DNA of 64,000 nt. It comes from Mastigamoeba balamuthi (taxonomy: Eukaryota > Evosea > Mastigamoebida > Mastigamoebidae). The stretch covers positions 238,953 to 302,952 of the forward strand of contig CACRSC010000026.1 in NCBI GenBank assembly GCA_902651635.1. The letters run 5' to 3'. Made by a program: the position numbers and the translations under genes. Numbering within the stretch: the stretch's first letter is position 1; each line of letters starts with the position of its first letter. The notes beneath the pieces were generated by a model. That model did no database searches, was not told where the DNA came from, and saw only the letters and a list, made by a program, of their open reading frames with translations. Positions 22,450 to 34,711 of this stretch are shown here, in pieces.

Positions 22450-24686
22450 TTACTTTGCCGCCACGCGCTTGTGCAGCGCCAGCAGCAGCTGTTTCGCAGC
22501 CTCGCGGTCCTGCAGGGTGGTAGCCGTCCCGTGCCCCCTCCCACCCGTCAGACGATAGAGCAGAGCGGCAGCGCGGGACGCTGGAGGGGCGCACGGTTCC
22601 CTCGGCGGCCTCGAGCAGGCGCGTGCACATCGCCTCTGCCTCCTGCACGTTGCCGTTCCTCGCGGCAAACTCGGCCAGGAACCGCAGCGCGTGCACCTCG
22701 TCCATCGTGAGCTCCACGCCCACCTCCTTTGCCGCCGCCTTGTCCCCGGGCGCCTTGCGCAGCACCTGCCTGTACCACAGCGCCGCGTCCTCCATCCGCC
22801 CCTCCTCCTCGAAAATGTGACCCAGCTTGACGGCGCATAAGCCGTCGCTGCGGGCCGAGTCGAGTGAGCACCCGCCCAAAAGGCGAGGGCGCAGACGCAC
22901 GGGTTGCCCAGCGAGTGGGCGCGCGTGTAGCACGTGACCGCGGACCGCTTGTTGTCGAGGGCCTCGTAGCAGCTGCCGAGGGCGACCCACATGCGCGAGT
23001 CGTAGGGCCGCAGCTTGCAGGCCTTCTCGTAGTAGTGCATCGCGTAGAGCGGCTGGCCCAGCGTCTTGTACGCCAGGCCCAGCGCGTACCACGCCTTGAA
23101 GTCGTACTCGTTGAGGTCCACCTGCGCAGCCCGCGTGGCCACAGGCCCCGTGTGAGGCCCCAGACTCCCCTCCCTCTCCTCTTCCTGTTGTGGTGGCAGG
23201 GGAACGCGCACGGCAGCCCTGTACGCCTGGATGCTGGCGTCCGAGTTCTTCATCTGCATGTACTCGTGTCCCAGCAGCACCAGGACGTCGGGGTTCATGG
23301 GGTCCAGCATGCTCGCCCGCTGGAAGAACCTCACCGCCAGCTCGTGCTGCTGCTTGAGGCTGCGACGGAGGAACCAGAGGGAGACGAGCAGAGGGAGGGG
23401 TGGCAGCAAACGCGGGTGAGACGGGGGCGAGAAGCGGGGCGGCAGGGACCTGTAGTAGTTGCCGACGACGATGCACGTCTCGGGGCGGAAGCGGTCGACA
23501 GCGCAGACGTCGTGGGCGAGCTTCGCCAGCCTGTGGACGTCCTCGAGCACGTAGAGGACGTTGGAGTACGTGTCCATGTGCTCGAGCCTCGTGGGCTCCC
23601 TCTCGTGCAGCGCCGTCAGCAGCCTGTCCGCCGTCTCCGTGTCTGCGGTGGGGGCGACGTGAGGAGCAGAGAGAGCGGGCGCTGCGAGAGAGGGCAGGCC
23701 GTGTACCCCGCATGTTGTTGCAGACGAGGGCGAGCTGGCCCTGGAAGTGCGAGCTGCCGGGGAACGCCTCGAGCAGCTTCGAGTACTGGTCCCTCGCCTG
23801 CTCGTTCTGCTGGAACGCCGCGTTGGCCCTCGCCACGAATATGTCCCTCATCCAGTGCGCCCTCAGCTGCCCCGCGACGCTTGCGACCTGCGAACAACAA
23901 CAAACATAACAGAACAAACAAAAAAAACAAACAGAAACGAAAAAAAACAAAGTCAAAACGAGGGCAGCGGAGCGGGCAGCAGTCGGGGGGGGGGGGGGAC
24001 AGACGTCGGAGAGGCTCGTGCAGAGGCGCAGGAGGTCGAGCCAGGCGCTCCAGTTCCAGGGGAAGAGGTCTACAGAGAGCCTGAGGTCCGACTTGGCCTC
24101 CGCAGCTCTGCCCATCGCGCGCAGCACGCACGCGCGCAGGTACAGCACGAGGCCGTCGGAGCGCGTCTCGGGCCTCGCCGAGTCGAGGTCCGCGAGTATC
24201 TCGGCGAGCCCCGGGGTGCCCTCGTCCCGGGCGGGCGCCCCATCCTCCTTGGCCTCGGCCCTCTCCTTCTCCTCGGCCTGCCCGCAGATTCCCGGAACCG
24301 AGATATTCAGCGGGGGGAGAAGATGCGCGCATCTTCGCGAAGATACTTACGAGATACAGGCAGTAGCAGCGCAGGAAGAGCAGCCGCGCGCTGAGCTCCG
24401 CGGGGCCCGCGGGCCCGATCGCCGCGGCTGCGGCGCGGTACTCGCGCAGCGCCATGCGCGACTTGGCGACGCAGAGCGCGCCGGCGTCGAGCGGGTCCGA
24501 GGGCTCAGAACCGGCGCGAGACCCGAAGAAGAGCGTGTCGCGCAGGCGGTTGAGGTCCTCGCGCTCGGTCGGGGCTGGCGGGCGGGCGGCGGCGAGCTCC
24601 GAGGCCCAGGCGGCGGAGAAGAGGAGGCCGCGGTCGGCGAGGCGCTCGGCGGCCGCGAGGAGCTCGACGCGCGCGGAGGGGATCAT
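22450..24686 (-). CDS. CDC23: Anaphase-promoting complex subunit 8 / CDC23 (TPR protein)
   Basis: TPR scaffold subunit of the APC/C ubiquitin ligase, which drives mitotic exit in the nucleus. Eight exons: 24351-24686, 24005-24277, 23707-23887, 23450-23642, 23212-23359, 22901-23121, 22595-22847 and 22450-22509. All phases agree and the product is 554 residues (human about 597). Landmarks shared with CDC23 are HWMRDIFVA, MDTYSNVLYV, ETCIVVGNYYS, LGHEYMQMKNSDASIQAYR, YDFKAWYALGLAYK and LRPYDSRMWVALGSCYE. Introns are 53-90 bases apart from the second (117 bases), which carries a 13-base G run on the plus strand near 23990. It fires away from the transporter gene at 25165. Four broken copies of its 3' end lie elsewhere in the window. 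Confidence 0.95.
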
Positions 24687-25164
24687 TGGGGTGCGCTGGG
24701 CACAGGCCGTGCAAATATCTGCCCTGACAAGATATTTCCCGCCAAAACGGATCGAATCCCCGGCCTATTTTTGCGGAACTAGAACCGAACACAAGGAATG
24801 CAGGGGGGGAAGATTGAGCGCCAGTCACGCGATTTGCAGTGCGCCTGAGAGGGTATTTGTGAACGCCAAGCAACAAGTAGTAATCGTCATGGGAATCGAA
24901 ACGCAATCCTTCAGAGGAAGTGGATGATGGTCACAGAGCGACCACACGGTGTGGCACTCTTCTGACATCCCACACAACACGAAGGGAGAAATCCGGGGAT
25001 CATCGCAGCGCGCAGAATCCGGAGAGGAAATCTATCAGGAACCCCAGAAATCACCGGCGGGCAGAGGGGTGTGCGGTGTGGCTGCCCGACGTGCTGCTGT
25101 GCTGCTGTGCTGCTGTGCCTCTGCGAGCTCCTCTCTCCGCGTCTTCCCGCGCGTCCTCTCCCGA
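24687..25164. promoter_or_regulatory. Divergent promoter region, CDC23 / SLC38A9-like gene
   Basis: The 478 bases between two start codons facing away from each other must hold both promoters. No TATA box or repeated motif stands out; the region is less GC-rich than either gene. Confidence 0.5.
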
Positions 25165-27275
25165 ATGTCCGGCAGCGAGTCGGCCGTCAACCGCATGAAC
25201 AGCGAGATCCAGCCGCTGCTCGACCAGTCGTCGCCCTCCTCGTCCTCCTCGCCCGCGGGCTCCGCGAGGCAGGCGACGCAGGCGAGGCGGGCGCAGGGCA
25301 GCTTCACGACGATCTTCAGCGTCTGGAACACGATGGTGGGCAGCGCGCTGCTGACGTACCCGTGGGGGTTCACCAAGAGCGGGCTGGCCGGCGGCGTCGC
25401 GGTGGTGCTGGCGATGGGCCTGGCCACGTGGTACACCATGTCCCTCGTCCTCCGCCACGGCCGCCGCAGGACCGACTTCATCGACGTCTGCTCCGACGTC
25501 CTCGGCCGCCCGGGCCGCTGCCTCGCCTGGCTCGGCTCTGTCCTCGTCACCTTCGGTGCCACCGGTGTGTGCCTCCCGCATGCCCCATCCGATGACTCTT
25601 TCTCTCTCTCTCCCCCGCTCCTCCCTCTCCTTCCCCCCCCCCCCGGCTTCGCCCGGGCGGGTCGTGTCGTGTCGGCCCTCCGCTCTTTATTGCGCGATAA
25701 TTCGGTCCCCCACACCGCTTTCCGCTGCCCCGTTGCGCCGATTCGCGCGCTTTTCTTTCGGTTGGTGCGCGTTTTTTCTGGGTGACTTGGGCGAAACGTA
25801 AACACAGCTAGGTCAGGGCTGTTGGGGGAGCTCTTTCATCTTTTAGTTTTCGCTTTCCAATTGGCTTGGGCAACGCAATTCGTTTGCCTCTAGCCGTGGG
25901 CTCACGTGGCCACGCGTCGTGCCTTGGGCTGCAGTGGTGTACAACCTGCTGGTGGCGACCAACGCGTACTCGCTGGTCGTCGGCATAGTCGAGACCGCGG
26001 AGCACCGCAGCGACTTTCACGACGTATGGTACTGGAGCCCCACTACGGCCCCCGTCGTCGTGGCCCTCGCGCTGCTGCCGCTCGTCTCGCTGCCGACGTT
26101 CAAGTTCGCCGTAAAGATCAGCAGCTGTGGCATCGCCGGTATGCTCTACGTGCTGGGCACGATCATCGTGCTGGCGGGCATCAAGTGGGACGCAGGCGCC
26201 CAGAGGCACTACGTCCTACAGGACCGCTTCTTCTACCTCGCCGGCATCACGTCGCTCTCCTACTTTGTCCACAACTTCGTGCTCCAGGTGCGCGTTGATG
26301 CACATCGCCTCCCCTCCCCCCCGATACGCGCGTGATGGACAGCAGACAGGAGGCCATCTCCTCTGCTCTCATTTGCTCATGGCGGGGCTGCCTGTGTTCT
26401 GGTGTGTCTACCCCGTTCGTCGATTCCTTGTGCTGTCTACTAACACCGCGCTTGTGCGAGAGTGAGCCATGAATGTTAATGCCGCCACTGTCCGTGCTGC
26501 AAATTGACAGACAGACCCTAGCAAACACTCTGCCTATGGCTGGGTGGTGCTCAACACGGGGTTTTGGTTTGGCGCGAGGGAGCGGGAGTACAGACTCAGG
26601 CTGTCTGTGTGGTTGTGTCTGTCGCTGGCTCACACTCTGCGCTGCCTGGGCCAGGTGGCGTCCAACTCGGAGTCGCCCAAGAAGGCACTGAGGGACGTGT
26701 CGATCGGGTTCTGGATGGGCGGCCTGACGTACGCGACGATCGGCGGCGTCGTCTACGGCGCGCTCGGCGACAACGTGCCCCAGAACTTCTTCGACTTCTT
26801 CGCGCCGTCGTACCCGCTGGTCATCGCCGGCCGCTGCGCGCTGCTGTTCCAGCTGTGCTCTGTGCTGCCGCTGCTCTGCGGCATCATCCGCGTGCAGATC
26901 TTCGGCGCCTTCGTCGGCACCGAGCGCGCGCAGCAGCTCAACGTCGGCGTGCGCTTCGTCTCGGGCCTCGTGCTGCTCGTCGTCACGACGACTATCGCCA
27001 TCGCGTTCCCCCGGGTCGGCGACGTCATCCGGTTCGTGGGCGCCATCTGCGGGCTGCTCTACCTGTTCATCCTGCCCGTCGCCGTGCACCTCGTCAGCGA
27101 GTGGCGGGACAACGGCGGCAGCTTCAGGGGCGCCAGGTCGGCCTTTTCCGTCGCCTTCCACTGCGGGCTCGTCGTGCTGGGCGCGCTCGTCGTGGCCTCC
27201 CAGTTCATCCCGGAGAAGGCGCAGCCCGCGCAGTCGTCGCAGTCGTCGGATTCTGCGGTTATGAGCCTCGAGTAG
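25165..27275 (+). CDS. SLC38A9-like amino-acid transporter
   Basis: Multi-pass amino-acid transporter of the AAAP/SLC38 family, probably on lysosomal or vacuolar membranes. Exons 25165-25564, 25935-26287 and 26655-27275 encode 457 residues, with two unusually long introns (370 and 367 bases). The first membrane helix region (FSVWNTMVGSALLTYPWGF) closely follows the SLC38A9 signature. Other shared stretches are SYFVHNFVLQ, LRDVSIGFWMGGLTY and the NFFDFF helical loop. The N-terminal 50 residues are Ser-rich and cytosolic. About 11 hydrophobic spans can be counted. In animals SLC38A9 signals lysosomal arginine to TORC1; whether this protein does so cannot be seen, as the long N-terminal regulatory tail is short here. 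Confidence 0.87.
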
Positions 27276-27961
27276 AACTTGACTGGTCCTCTCCTCCACA
27301 CCACACCGCTCCTCATCTTCCCTCCACAGTATACAATCGCAGCCTGAGTGCAAGCACTGTGCCCTTCCGGCCCGCCCGGCCCTCGTTCGCGCGGGTCATT
27401 CGGCCCGGCACATAATTTGAGAATATTGCGCCTTTGCCAGAATTCTCGCAGTGCCGTCGATCTGTGACCCCGCGCGCGCCAGAAGCCTGCGGGCCGCTCG
27501 AAGAGATACTCCCCTCCCTGCCCAAGGACGCGGGCGCGTGGTGCGCTGACGCTTGGCCTCTTTGAGGTTCCTTGAGGCTCTAATTCCCCCGCGGCGTTTT
27601 GGACTTCCAGGAATAGCTCGGAACAGCACTGAGATATCGGCAGCACGGCTCTCAAGGGCCGGTCTTGACCCTCGCACGCAAGGCACTGATCTATATGTGC
27701 CCTGTGAGGAGAGACACAGCGTCACGGTCCGGTGACTGATAGGAGTTTTCTGAAAAACCAGTCAATTCCTCTGCTGTCGAGCCCGCTTCTCAACCGGTTT
27801 TCCGAGCCACCGCCCCGATTTTTATGTGGTACTCAGTAATCGATATGGGGCATCGGCTCAATGACTCACGCCGGCTGCTGGAGAATCCAGTGTCATTTCT
27901 CTAGTGGCATTGGGCTTCGTCATTTCATAACTACACACCTTTTCCCGACAGCAGACAGCAG
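27276..27961. other. Spacer between transporter and cyclase genes
   Basis: It holds the 3' flank of the transporter and the promoter of the cyclase. I see no gene. The sequence around 27475-27560 is GC-rich without a supported reading frame. Confidence 0.45.
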
Positions 27962-30562
27962 ATGAAGAGGGTCACTGTCGACTGCTTTCACTGGAAGCTG
28001 GGGCTGGGCGGCCTCTGCGTCGCCCTGATCGCGGGCGCCGTGGTCATCTCGGTGGTGCCGCAGTGGGTCGTGTGGTACGTGCAGGCCAACAAGAGCACCC
28101 GCGACGTCAGCCGCGACCTCATCCGCGAGATCGCCAACAAGGTCATGGTCGCCCTCGAGATGACCATCAGCCAGGCCGAGCAGGTCACCTCGGAGCTCGT
28201 CCGCATAGCAGAGGCCACCCCCGACGTCTGCTCCGACGACTACAACGTCTCCGGGGCCATTGTGCAGGGCAGGTGGCGCGACTACTTCGAGATGGTCTCG
28301 CTGCCCGAGCGGGCTGGCTGGGCCATCGTGGCAGCCGACCGCTTCGGCTCGACCGTCTGCATCTTCGGCACGCCCCCTGAGTTTCAGTGGAAGCCCATCC
28401 CGGGCGTGCCGCTCTATGTGTACGCGACTGCCCACGCCTCGCATTAGCCCCCCCTGGCGGACCGCGGAAAGCACGGCTATTTTGGGGGGCTATTCCGCGG
28501 GTTATTTCAGCGGAAAAATCCGGTTCATTATCGGTGACTCTTGCACATCATCCTCGGTGCATTTCCACGCAGGAGGCTCCAAAAATAGCTCCCCTGCCCT
28601 TCTGGGCTTACATGTGGGGGTTTGGCCCTGCGCAGGAACGTGGTGAACACCAACACGGTCAACGGGACCGTCGACGTCGGCGCCCTCAAGAGCACCACGC
28701 CGACTTTCAACGTGTTCACGCGCCCGTGGTACATGGCGGCCGTCAACAACCCGCGCCAGCTGACGTGGGGGCGGTTCTACATCGGCATACCCGCGGGCCG
28801 CCAGCTGATCGCCGTCAGCAAGTCGCACGGGTCGCTCAAGGAGCCCAACAGGATCTGCGGCATGCGCGGCGTCCTCATGTCCGTCGTGGGCTGGCAGAAG
28901 TTCCTCCGGCAGCAGCAGGTCGGCAAGACGGGAAACGTGTGGCTGATCGAGTCGGACACGGGGCTGCTGTTCTCGACGACGGTCAACGCGTCGCTGTTCA
29001 TCGGCAACACGGCGCAGCGCGTCTGGGCGCACAACAGCACCAACCGCATGACGAGCGACGTCGGCAGGTACGTGGCCAGTCTCAAGGGGAACCTGGACAA
29101 CGACGTGCACATCATCGACATCGATGGCAAGTCCTGCCAGGTGCTCGTGAGCCTCGTCCGCATCCACCCGGAGACGGCCTTCGCGCCCATGTACTACGTC
29201 GTGGCCATCCCCGTCGAGGACTACTGGGGCGCCATCAACAAGGGCATCGTCGTGACCATCACCATCACGGTAGTCCTCTTCGTGTTCTCGCTGGCCGTGG
29301 CCATCGTCGCGGGCCTCGCGCTGGTCTCGCGGCCGCTCAACCGGACATCCAAGACCATCGCGCGGCTCTCGCACCTCAACATGGAGGACCTGGCCGTCGT
29401 CTCTGGCCACCAGCTGCCCTCGGCACGCGACAGGGTGCCCGCCACCAAGTCCGAGATGGACGTGAACAGCCTGGCCACGTACACCACCGCCAGCCACGAG
29501 GGCAGGATCACCAAGTTCGGGGGCAACCACCTGCTCTCCGAGGTCAGCGACCTGCTGCTGGCGGCCAGCAAGATGGCCGAGTCGCTCTATGCCGTGGGGC
29601 GCTACGTCAGCATGGACCTCTGCTCGTGGATCATCGAGAACCGCGTCGTCGAGATGCCGCTGTCGCCCAGGGTCGTCACGGCGCTCTTCTGCGACATCCA
29701 GGGCTCGACGGCCATGATCGACCGCAGCAAGCGCGAGGGCACCATGAACGAGTTCGGCCGCATGCTCAACGAGATCCTGACGACGCTCGCCAACGTCGCC
29801 AAGCGCCACGGCGGGTACATCGACAAGCTGATGGGCGACGAGGTCATGGCCATCTTCAACGCGCCCTACGAGTGCAAGGACCACCAGTACCAGGCCTGTG
29901 CCGCCGCCCACAGGATGCGCGAGGCCGTCGCAGAGCTCTGCCGCTCGTGGGACGAGCTGGGCCTCTACAAGTCGTTCCAGAGGCCGCGCGTGCGCATCGG
30001 GGTGGCGGCGGGCGAGGTCCTGATCGGCGACATCGGTGCGTTCGGGACGCTGACCAACTTCACGGCCATCGGGGACACTGTCTGCATCGCCGCCCGCCTG
30101 CAGAGCGCCGCCAAGGTGCTGGACCCCGAGGGCACGGGCATCCTCGTGACGGGCGAGACGTGGGCCGCGGCCAACAGGCAGGGGAGCGACGGCGAGGACC
30201 TCGTGGCGCGCACCGTGGGCTGCATCAAGCTTCGCGGGCCTGACCTGCCGTTCCTCGTGTCGACGATCGCGGGCAAGCGCAAGAACTTCGACCAGAGCGA
30301 GCTCGAGGCGATGAGGGTGTTCGACAGCGCCATGGAGATGTTCCACGGGTGCGAGTGGGTGCAGTGCATCGAGAGGCTGAGGAGCATCCAGATGACCCAG
30401 AGCGACAGCGCCGTCGTCAAGGACGCGGAGGCCATCATCCGCCTGGCGGAGAGCAACATCGAGCACCAGAACCTCGCGGTCAACATCACTCACGACCTCT
30501 CTGGCGACGCATCTTCGATCAGCGTTATCAGAGCAAAGTCTGGCCATGCCAACCGCATGTAA
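27962..30562 (+). CDS. Membrane adenylate cyclase with dCACHE ectodomain
   Basis: Two exons (27962-28419 and 28636-30562, intron 216 bases) encode 794 residues. A first membrane span (about residues 14-37) is followed by an extracellular dCACHE-type sensor (TRPWYMAAVNNPRQLTW, VGKTGNVWLIESDTG), a second span (nt about 29241-29335), a HAMP-like linker and a class III cyclase domain. The two metal-binding Asp residues are in FCDIQGS and KLMGDEVM. Specificity residues are Lys in YIDKLMGD and Thr in NFTAIGD, which favours ATP over GTP. The transition-state Asn of the usual VNxAARL motif is Cys here (VCIAARL), while the Arg is kept. It should make cAMP in response to a small ligand. The substitution may lower activity. 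Confidence 0.9.
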
Positions 30563-30904
30563 TTGCTTGAACTGATCAACTGATTTCATACCCAATCCCT
30601 TCACCACTTCCTCCCTGCTTCCCTCCTTCAACACCACACGCAATCCGACCAACAAGAATTGGAAATCAGTCTTCAGTTGGTGACTCCGCTTGAACTGGAG
30701 TGGGCACCGCGCAATTGTCGGTGAATGCTGCTTTTCATTGCCGCCGAATGGGAGAGGAGTTCCTACTCCGGTCACCGATTGTGACAGAGAAAAGAGGGCT
30801 CAGTCAGGCATACCACAGAGACAGAATCTCCGAGAACGGCTATACGCAGAGGTCTACTCGCAGTTCGACGTCATCACCATTGTCATCTGTGGGTACGGTT
30901 CAAT
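30563..30904. other. Spacer downstream of the cyclase
   Basis: 3' flank of the cyclase up to the receptor relic. I see no gene or motif. Confidence 0.4.
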
Positions 30905-32202
30905 TCCGCTCATGTTGTTATCCTCAGCGAATTGCAGCTGGCTCAGCTCCGACGGCAGGCGGAATTGACCCACAGAGGCGAACGTCGAGGGCCACGATTT
31001 CAATGGGCCTTTGGTCCGGCTGAGCATCCCAGCAACGATACAGAAGTTCGATGACCTCTGTAGGGGTGTTCGGGTCTGGTCTAGGCCGTTGTGTAATGCG
31101 ATCCAGATGCAGAGAGCTCGTCCACGATCTTCCTCTCTGCAACATTTCATCCTGCTCTGAAAGTGTAGTCGAGTCTCTGTACGGGGACACCGACCTGCTC
31201 ATTGACTCGAGAAATGCCCTGGAACAGTAGGCAACCAGTGAGGCCGAAAAACAATGCGGACAGCGAACAGAAGAAATTGAGGCTTCACCGGATCAGCTCA
31301 GACTGAGCTGTGGTCAGGGGCGCGTGCTGCACGTAGTATACGGTTGATTCGAGGCTCGCCAGTCCATTGCGCGTCTCGGGGGACAGCAGGATGTGGGACA
31401 CGGTCTCGTCGACGTCGCTCCCGCACACGTAGGTCACCCCGCGCGCACCGCGGGCCGCCATGCCCTCAATGATCTGTACCGTCAGGGCGTCGGTCGCTGA
31501 GAGGACGACGGCGAAGGGGACCGCCGTCTGGTTGCCTTTGGCGCTGCCCCCTGGGAGCAGGATCTTGTCGACGATGGACTGCGCCTCCCTGTGGTGCACG
31601 GCAGCATAGGGCCACGAGGATGAGCGCCTGCGGGCGAACGCCGATGCTCTCGAGCTCTGCCCTGACGAACTCGACGAGGCTACTCTCGGGCGACGCAACG
31701 CCCATAACGACGGCGGTCCTGTCGAGGGCGTCGAGCTCGCGCCAGAGGAACGAGACGATGGCGCTGAACTCCTCGTGGCCCCCTGCGCGCAGGTTGACGA
31801 CAGAGACCCTCCCGTCGCCCCCGACGACCCTCTCTGGGTCCCTAAGCACGTGCCAGTTTGTCAGAGGGCCCACGAGCGGCACGCGCGTCTCTGTGCGGCC
31901 CGCCAGGTCCCCGAGCCATCTGAGAGTCATCTTGCTGGCCTCGGACCCCACGGTGGCAGCGATGGCGAAGGCCCCGTGGTCGCACACTAGGTGGCAGGCG
32001 TGTTCAGCTGTCTCAGCAGGGCTGCTCGGAGTCCCGCTTCGATTCTATCTCCCAGAGGAGTGCCCGACGACAGGAAGCCCACGACAACGACGGGCAAGTC
32101 GCGTGTCGCGATAGGCTCTGCACGGTTGCAGAGGCCTGCAGCGACTCGGGCGGAGAGGGCCGCGGAGAGAGTCAGGAGGAGTGCTGCTGAACCTTCCAGC
32201 AT
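30905..32202 (-). pseudogene. Relic of a PBP-pseudokinase receptor gene
   Basis: Remnant of the family at 42738-46518 and 57927-61748. The 5' end is recognisable: a signal peptide from 32202, then LPVVVVGFLSSGTPLGDRIE. After a deletion of some 30 codons and a frame change comes MCDHGAFAIAATVGSE and on, then a third frame to TTAQSELIR near 31290. The sequence then jumps to the C-terminal tail of the kinase-like domain (LLYRCWDAQPDQRP near 31050). The second ectodomain, membrane span and most of the kinase-like domain (about 2.4 kb) are gone. Only the ends survive, consistent with one large internal deletion followed by decay. Confidence 0.85.
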
Positions 32203-32222
32203 ACTGCAAGACATACTAAAAA

Positions 32223-32248
32223 GGTACTGTGTTTCTCGTCGATTTCCT
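32223..32248 (-). promoter_or_regulatory. Receptor-family leader motif (relic copy)
   Basis: The minus strand reads AGGAAATCGACGAGAAACAC and on, 21-46 bases upstream of the relic start codon. It is the same motif as at the two intact receptors. Confidence 0.55.
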
Positions 32249-32939
32249 CGTTTCGCCGACCGAACCGCACCCCGGCGGTAGCTCCATCGACGAGTCGAAG
32301 TTAGCACTGAAGGAAAGCCTGGAACGAAGCCCGAAGATACTGCGACCCTCTCTTGAATGATTAGATGCCACGCTTGGCACGAGGAGCCTGGCTGATCTGT
32401 TCTGACCCGTACACAACCCTTTTCGCACAGTTCTGATGGTTCGTGCTTCAAGTCCCAACGATGACGGAGAATCCTCAGTGCGGTGCCACCGATCACATTG
32501 TTACTGAACAGAAAGCAGTCTCTCTCCTCTAGAGTATTGGGTATTCCGAGCTCGGCAGCGACCACACCCAGGGCCCGGGTTTCACCAGAACGAGCGATTC
32601 AATCAACACAGAACACGGTCAGAACCAGTCCCTTCCATAGCGCCTCCCGCCAGACCGTTGGGAAACCTCCCGACCTGTGAATCTCTGTTGTACCCCCTGC
32701 TTGAATGGCACACTTATGCACCCGCTATAAGTTTATATTATTGTGTTGTTCCTGTTATACCCTCAGTGCTCTGTGATGGTATGCACTGATACAGAAAAGG
32801 AATCCACCTGTGGTCCTCCTTTCATGGCTCGTGAGTGTGATGTGATATGCCCTAAAACCACAGTGACGGTTATGGCAACGTCACTGCGACTGCCTGCTGC
32901 AGCGGGTAGGGGAGCGGTGTGGGGCGCCTGGAGATGCAC
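32249..32939. other. Spacer with no gene seen
   Basis: Between the receptor relic and CDC23 remnant 3. No gene is seen. The part around 32700-32760 is AT-rich. Confidence 0.4.
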
Positions 32940-33557
32940 AGGTGGACCTCATCGAGTACGACTTCGAGGCGTGGTATGCGCTGGGCCTGGCATAAAAGAC
33001 GCTGGGCCAGCCGCTCTACGCAATACTACTACAAGAGCACTGCAAGCTGCAGCCCAAAGACTTGTGCATGTGGGTCGCCCTCGGCAGCTGCGAGGCCCTC
33101 GACAACAAGTGGTACGCGGTCACGTGCTACACGCGCCCTCCCACTACATGGGCAACCTGTGCATCCGCGCTCTTTTGTAGGGTTTTGAGGGGCATGCTCA
33201 CTCGACTCGGCCCGCAGCGACGGCTTATGCGCCGTCAAGCTGGGTCACATTTTCGAGGAGGAGGGGCGGATGGAGGATGCGGTGCTGTGGTACAGACAAG
33301 GCGGCGGCGAAGGAGGAGCTCACGATGTACGAGGTGCACACGCTGCGGTTCCTGGCCGAGCTGCCGCTCGGAACGGCAACGTCCAAGGAGGCGAGCGATG
33401 TGCACGCGCCTGCTCGAGGCTGCCAAGGGAACCGGGCGCCCCTTCGGGGTTCTACGTTGCGCTCGGACTCGGGACGGTTTCCATCCCCACCCTGCAGGAC
33501 CGCAAGGCTGTGAAACCGCTGCTGCTGGCGCTGCACAGTCACATGGCGGATCAGTAG
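32940..33557 (+). pseudogene. CDC23 remnant 3
   Basis: Covers the equivalents of exons 6, 7 and 8 of CDC23 on the plus strand. It starts at GTGGACCTCATCGAGTACGA (32941), continues through DGLCAVKLGHIFEEEGRMED (near 33220-33280) and ends with a copy of the last exon (DRKAVKPLLLALHS, stop at 33555-33557). Introns are retained; frames are disrupted and pieces are missing in exons 6 and 7. It stands upstream of protease D in the same relative order as intact CDC23 and protease C. Confidence 0.82.
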
Positions 33558-34551
33558 TGGTTCGATTGAAGTACAGAGTCTTGGCGTCTCCACGCTGCAG
33601 GAGGGCTTCGCACGCGGTGTGTATTGCCACATTGCCGCACAGGTCAGTGTATCCGCTGCCTGCTCAAAACTAGAGCGATACCCTGCGGGGATTAACGACA
33701 CGGCTGGCGGGAGCTGTTTTTGTCTTCCGTTGGCTGCTGACTGCCGCTGCCGTACTGCCGTCAGCGCGCTGCAGCCTGGAAGAGCAGCTGAAGTGCGAGT
33801 GTGCTGACTATTCGCGCGAGCACCGAGCACACGTGCCAGCTGGCTCGGTTTTCCACGGAGCCCACCATCCATTTCACATCTCCCGACTGGAGCTGCACCT
33901 CGTTAGAAGCGCAAACCGGCATCACGCCACGGCTCACCGACTAAATCGCGCGACTCGAACATCAGTTGGAGAGGCAACCTTCCCGTTCAGCCCTCGCTCC
34001 AGAGGGCTTGCGTGGTACCATTCCCCACCAACCGAACAGGGTGTGGTGGTCCTATAATTCTCCCTGATGCTCCCACTCAGTCGGTTTTGCGAAAACTGCT
34101 CTGTCGGCGTCGCCGTATGTGCCGTACACCGCGACGCTAAGACAGCTCCTGCACCAAGCCTCATTCGAAAGCGCTGGGTGCGAAGTGGGGGATCGGGTGG
34201 GTGGCAAAAACCCGGGTCGGCTTGTTCTTTTGGAGATCTGTACTGATACCCTTGCTCGCCTCAGGCACCTCCACGGCTCACATTCCTCCCCACTTCTCTT
34301 AAAACCGCGCAGCCTGCGGCAAGGGAGGGGAAATCGCTGCGGGGGAATGGCAGATAGCTGGGGAAGGGAGCGGACAGCACGACAAAAAGAACTGTCAGCG
34401 TTCTGCTCGGACAGCCATGCGGCGTGGTCCCATGACAGGCGGCGCAGAGGGCGATGAAGCCGTTGCGAGGAACTGCAGGAGACATGCAGAGGACCGGAGG
34501 GACGATGGCGAATATCTGCCGTTCGCCTTACCTGTGCATTTTCTCATTCAG
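33558..34551. other. Duplicated spacer upstream of protease D
   Basis: Inverted counterpart of the spacers at 12.0-13.0, 15.1-16.1 and 21.6-22.4 kb, with scattered matching stretches (for example the GCGGATACACTGACC region near 33650, reversed). No gene is seen. Confidence 0.45.
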
Positions 34552-34594
34552 TGACGTCGTTCCAACGGTCAACGTGTTTACAAAACCGGGTGTC
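34552..34594 (+). promoter_or_regulatory. Conserved upstream block of protease D
   Basis: It lies 118-160 bases upstream of the ATG. It reads TGACGTCGTTCCAACGGTCA, then GTTTACAAAACCGGGTGTCC: the reverse complement of the blocks at A, B and C, as expected for an inverted gene. Confidence 0.7.
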
Positions 34595-34711
34595 CTTTTG
34601 AACAGGCCCACTGTTTAACAGCCACACAGTGAGTTAAGCGGCAGTTTCAGCCACAGCACCTTCGGATTCAACTGCCTGTAACGCACAAGCACAACATCCA
34701 AACTCTTGTCA

